Assembly (NCBI GenBank): GCA_002378005.1
Contig: DFQY01000023.1
Location: 5,091-27,770 of the forward strand
Source of the DNA: Flavobacteriales bacterium UBA3477
GTDB taxonomy: Bacteria > Bacteroidota > Bacteroidia > Flavobacteriales > Schleiferiaceae
Direction: 5' to 3'
DNA length: 22,680 nucleotides
The notes under the pieces were generated by a model. That model was not told the DNA's origin, made no database searches, and worked only from the letters and a program-made list of their open reading frames with translations. Position numbers and translations under genes: made by a program. This document shows positions 20,861-22,680 of this stretch, one piece after another (positions within the stretch are counted from its first letter, which is position 1; every line of letters starts with the position of its first letter).

Positions 20861-21877
20861 ATGGTAAAGATAGGAGATATAGAGATTGGTGAATTTCCAC
20901 TGTTACTCGCGCCCATGGAGGATGTGAGTGATCCCCCGTTCCGTAAGCTTTGTAAGGATCATGGGGCTGATGTGATGTACACCGAATTCATTTCCTCCGA
21001 AGGGCTTATTCGCGATGCTGCGAAGAGCGTAAAGAAATTGGACTTCTACGAATACGAGCGTCCTCTAGGCATTCAAATCTTTGGGAACGAGATTGAAAGT
21101 ATGCGTCAGGCCGCCGCAATCTGTGAAGAATCTAACCCGGACATCATAGATATTAACTACGGTTGTCCCGTCAAGAATGTCGCGTGTAAAGGTGCAGGTG
21201 CCGGAATTCTCCAGGATATACCAAAAATGGTGAAGATGACTGCGGAGATTGTCAAAGCGGTCAATAAGCCTGTGACTGTAAAAACTAGATTGGGCTGGGA
21301 CGAGAATACAAAGTACATCGTGGAGGTGGCAGAGCGTCTTCAAGATGTCGGTATTCAGGCCATCTCCATTCACGGTCGTACACGCAAGCAGATGTATAAG
21401 GGAGAGGCGGATTGGACCTTGATCGCAGAAACTAAGAACAACCCGCGTCTACACATTCCTGTTTTCGGGAACGGCGATGTGGACAGTGGCCCCAAGGCGT
21501 TGGAATATAAGAACAAGTATGGCGTGGACGGCATCATGATCGGCCGTGCGAGTATAGGATATCCCTGGATCTTTGACGAAATCAAATACTTCCTTGAACA
21601 CGGAGTGGAGTCTAGTAAGCCTACTGTTGAAGAACGCGTCGCTGCGGCTCGAGAGCACTTTGAGATGAGCTTGAAGTGGAAAGAAGAGCGTTATGCGGTA
21701 ATGGAAACTAGAAAGCATTACACAAATTACTTCCGCGGATTGACACATTTCAAGCCTTACCGTTCACGATTGGTCACCTTAGAAGACCCACAAGAAGTAT
21801 TGGCCATCTTAGATGAAATAGAATCTGAGTACATCGCTAAATACGGCAACGACCAAAACGAAATCTTGGTCGGTTAG
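20861..21877 (+). CDS. dusB: tRNA-dihydrouridine synthase (DusB-like)
   Basis: 338 residues from ATG 20861 (MVKIGDIEIGEFPLLLAPME). It is an FMN TIM-barrel enzyme that reduces uridines in tRNA. Seen: APMEDVSDPPFR near the FMN site, DINYGCPVKNVACKGAGAGIL with catalytic Cys102, VTVKTRLGW with Lys141, ISIHGRTRKQMYKG with His171, GNGDVDSG and GIMIGRASIGYPW for phosphate binding, and a C-terminal helical tRNA-binding domain with MRKHY-like KHYTNYFRG. The symbol follows the closest family; Bacteroidota usually carry DusB-type enzymes. The stop is interlocked with the stop of the convergent permease gene (4-base overlap). Confidence 0.94.
   Translation: MVKIGDIEIGEFPLLLAPMEDVSDPPFRKLCKDHGADVMYTEFISSEGLIRDAAKSVKKLDFYEYERPLGIQIFGNEIESMRQAAAICEESNPDIIDINYGCPVKNVACKGAGAGILQDIPKMVKMTAEIVKAVNKPVTVKTRLGWDENTKYIVEVAERLQDVGIQAISIHGRTRKQMYKGEADWTLIAETKNNPRLHIPVFGNGDVDSGPKALEYKNKYGVDGIMIGRASIGYPWIFDEIKYFLEHGVESSKPTVEERVAAAREHFEMSLKWKEERYAVMETRKHYTNYFRGLTHFKPYRSRLVTLEDPQEVLAILDEIESEYIAKYGNDQNEILVG
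20865..20872 (-). promoter_or_regulatory. Possible -7 box of the CPBP gene promoter
   Basis: Minus strand TATCTTTA, one base off TAnnTTTG, 24 bases before the CPBP ATG. It lies inside the first codons of the divergent dihydrouridine synthase gene. Confidence 0.35.
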
Positions 21878-22680
21878 TCCCTCACTACATTCTTTGTAGA
21901 CCAGGCACTCATTAAAGTGCCTATACCTAGTACGATTAGGGTCGTAAGCACAACGTGCGAAAGCTTTAGCGTAACAGGATAGAATTCTTGTACATAGCCC
22001 GAGCCCAGGGTAATAAGCCCCACTTTTTGTTGAAGTACGATCAATATAATGGCGATGGTCATGCCTAGTGCCCAACCTGCGCCAACAATGTACAGACCGT
22101 TCGTGAAGAATATTTGTCGTAATTGGGCATTTGAAGCACCCATGGACCAAAGGGTTCGAATATCATTATCCTTTTCAAGGGCGATGATGGTCAATGCGCT
22201 CACCACACCGAAACTAGCCAAGAATACCACAAAGGCAAGGATGGAAATGACTACTAAACGTTCGGAACGCATGACCTTGAACAAGGTAGCTTCTTGTTCG
22301 AGTCTATCCGCAACAACGACACGCTCTCCAAAGTGATTTTCAATGGATGCTCTCAACCCTTTTTCCTCGGAATACACCTCTAAATATGAGGGGTGAGTAG
22401 CCCCTGTAAATTCTTGTACCCACTGGCGTGGGGCAATGACCTTGTTGGCATCATAATCTGGCTGCACAGAATGAATGGCTGTCACAAAAACATTCTTCGC
22501 TTGCACCGCCTCACTCAAGTTCAGAGCAGTTGTAGAAGGGTTGATTTTTGGTAGGTATACTGTGATAATGGGCGGAGGATTGGTATTTGAAATACCTAAA
22601 TAGTAGGCTACACCCGCTCCTAATCGAAGGTTATTTCCTCCCAGGTCGAGAGCCGGATCCGCTTGAGTCAGCAGATGATC
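21874..22680 (-). CDS. FtsX/LolC-like ABC transporter permease, C-terminal part; 5' end beyond the right edge
   Basis: The frame stays open on the minus strand to the end of the window, giving at least 268 residues. A TTG at 22518 is internal, not a start. The visible N-terminal part is the end of an extracytoplasmic MacB-type domain (LGAGVAYYLGI, then PPPIITVYLPK). The FtsX domain follows with three membrane helices at about 135-162, 188-212 and 232-256 of the visible part. A short KNVVRD tail ends the protein. Such permeases work with an ATPase in lipoprotein release to the outer membrane (LolCDE) or in cell-envelope remodelling. Bacteroidota commonly have a LolC/E-like single permease with this C terminus. 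The ATPase gene is not in view. Confidence 0.85.
   Translation of the reverse strand, partial: DHLLTQADPALDLGGNNLRLGAGVAYYLGISNTNPPPIITVYLPKINPSTTALNLSEAVQAKNVFVTAIHSVQPDYDANKVIAPRQWVQEFTGATHPSYLEVYSEEKGLRASIENHFGERVVVADRLEQEATLFKVMRSERLVVISILAFVVFLASFGVVSALTIIALEKDNDIRTLWSMGASNAQLRQIFFTNGLYIVGAGWALGMTIAIILIVLQQKVGLITLGSGYVQEFYPVTLKLSHVVLTTLIVLGIGTLMSAWSTKNVVRD

Noticed and set aside
1..22680. Search for tRNA, rRNA, CRISPR, insertion sequences and prophage genes
   Set aside because: No cloverleaf-like intergenic sequence, repeat-spacer array, transposase motif or integrase was seen; the gaps are short and filled by promoters, leaders and terminators.

Overview
The window looks like chromosomal housekeeping DNA from a Bacteroidota bacterium, most likely of the Flavobacteriales. 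The evidence is: several promoters with the Bacteroidota -7 box TAnnTTTG; start codons mostly without a Shine-Dalgarno sequence; a secreted M43 metalloprotease ending in a type IX secretion (T9SS) sorting domain; an SDR-type L-threonine dehydrogenase; Bacteroidota-type L13, S9, S2 and EF-Ts; and the ExbB / small membrane protein / ExbD / ExbD gene order. The genus cannot be read from the sequence. I see no tRNA, rRNA, CRISPR array, insertion sequence, phage gene or attachment site, and no stretch over 300 bases without a gene.

Layout. 1-550: C-terminal end of a large protein, probably of the BNR/sortilin-repeat kind. 639-2675 (-): the secreted M43 protease. 2851-5449 (+): translation block rplM-rpsI-rpsB-tsf, with hairpins around rplM and between rpsB and tsf, closed by a strong terminator. 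5589-6873 (+): pyrH-frr from its own promoter. 6944-7423 (+): a MarR-type regulator whose 3' end overlaps pgi (7404-9044, -). 9137-10201 (+): a membrane fatty acid desaturase, convergent with an Nfu-type iron-sulfur scaffold (10278-10892, -). 10978-12016 (+): a gamma-carbonic-anhydrase-like hexapeptide protein overlapping a GNAT acetyltransferase gene, convergent with L-threonine dehydrogenase (12026-12979, -). 13052-17476 (+): tightly packed run trhO, acyl-CoA carboxyltransferase, tatD, ansA. 17587-19944 (+): proton-channel operon exbB, unknown membrane gene, exbD, exbD, ended by a terminator shared with a CPBP membrane protease (20001-20840, -). 20861-21877 (+): a dihydrouridine synthase. 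21874-22680 (-): C-terminal part of an FtsX/LolC-type permease running off the right edge.

How the genes work together. The ribosomal proteins, EF-Ts, ribosome recycling factor and UMP kinase form the usual growth-linked translation cluster. The exb operon would supply proton-motive-force energy to outer-membrane transport. TrhO and the dihydrouridine synthase modify tRNA. The other genes are central or amino-acid metabolism (pgi, tdh, ansA, carboxyltransferase), lipid desaturation and Fe-S assembly.

I found no convincing undescribed system. The points most worth a second look are regulatory: a perfect 19-bp inverted repeat made of two back-to-back -7 boxes (13014-13032); a probably leaderless dus transcript whose promoter sits beside the CPBP promoter (20848-20872); a folded leader before exbB; a palindrome touching the rplM start codon; and the unknown membrane protein plus CxxC-bearing ExbD inside the exb operon.
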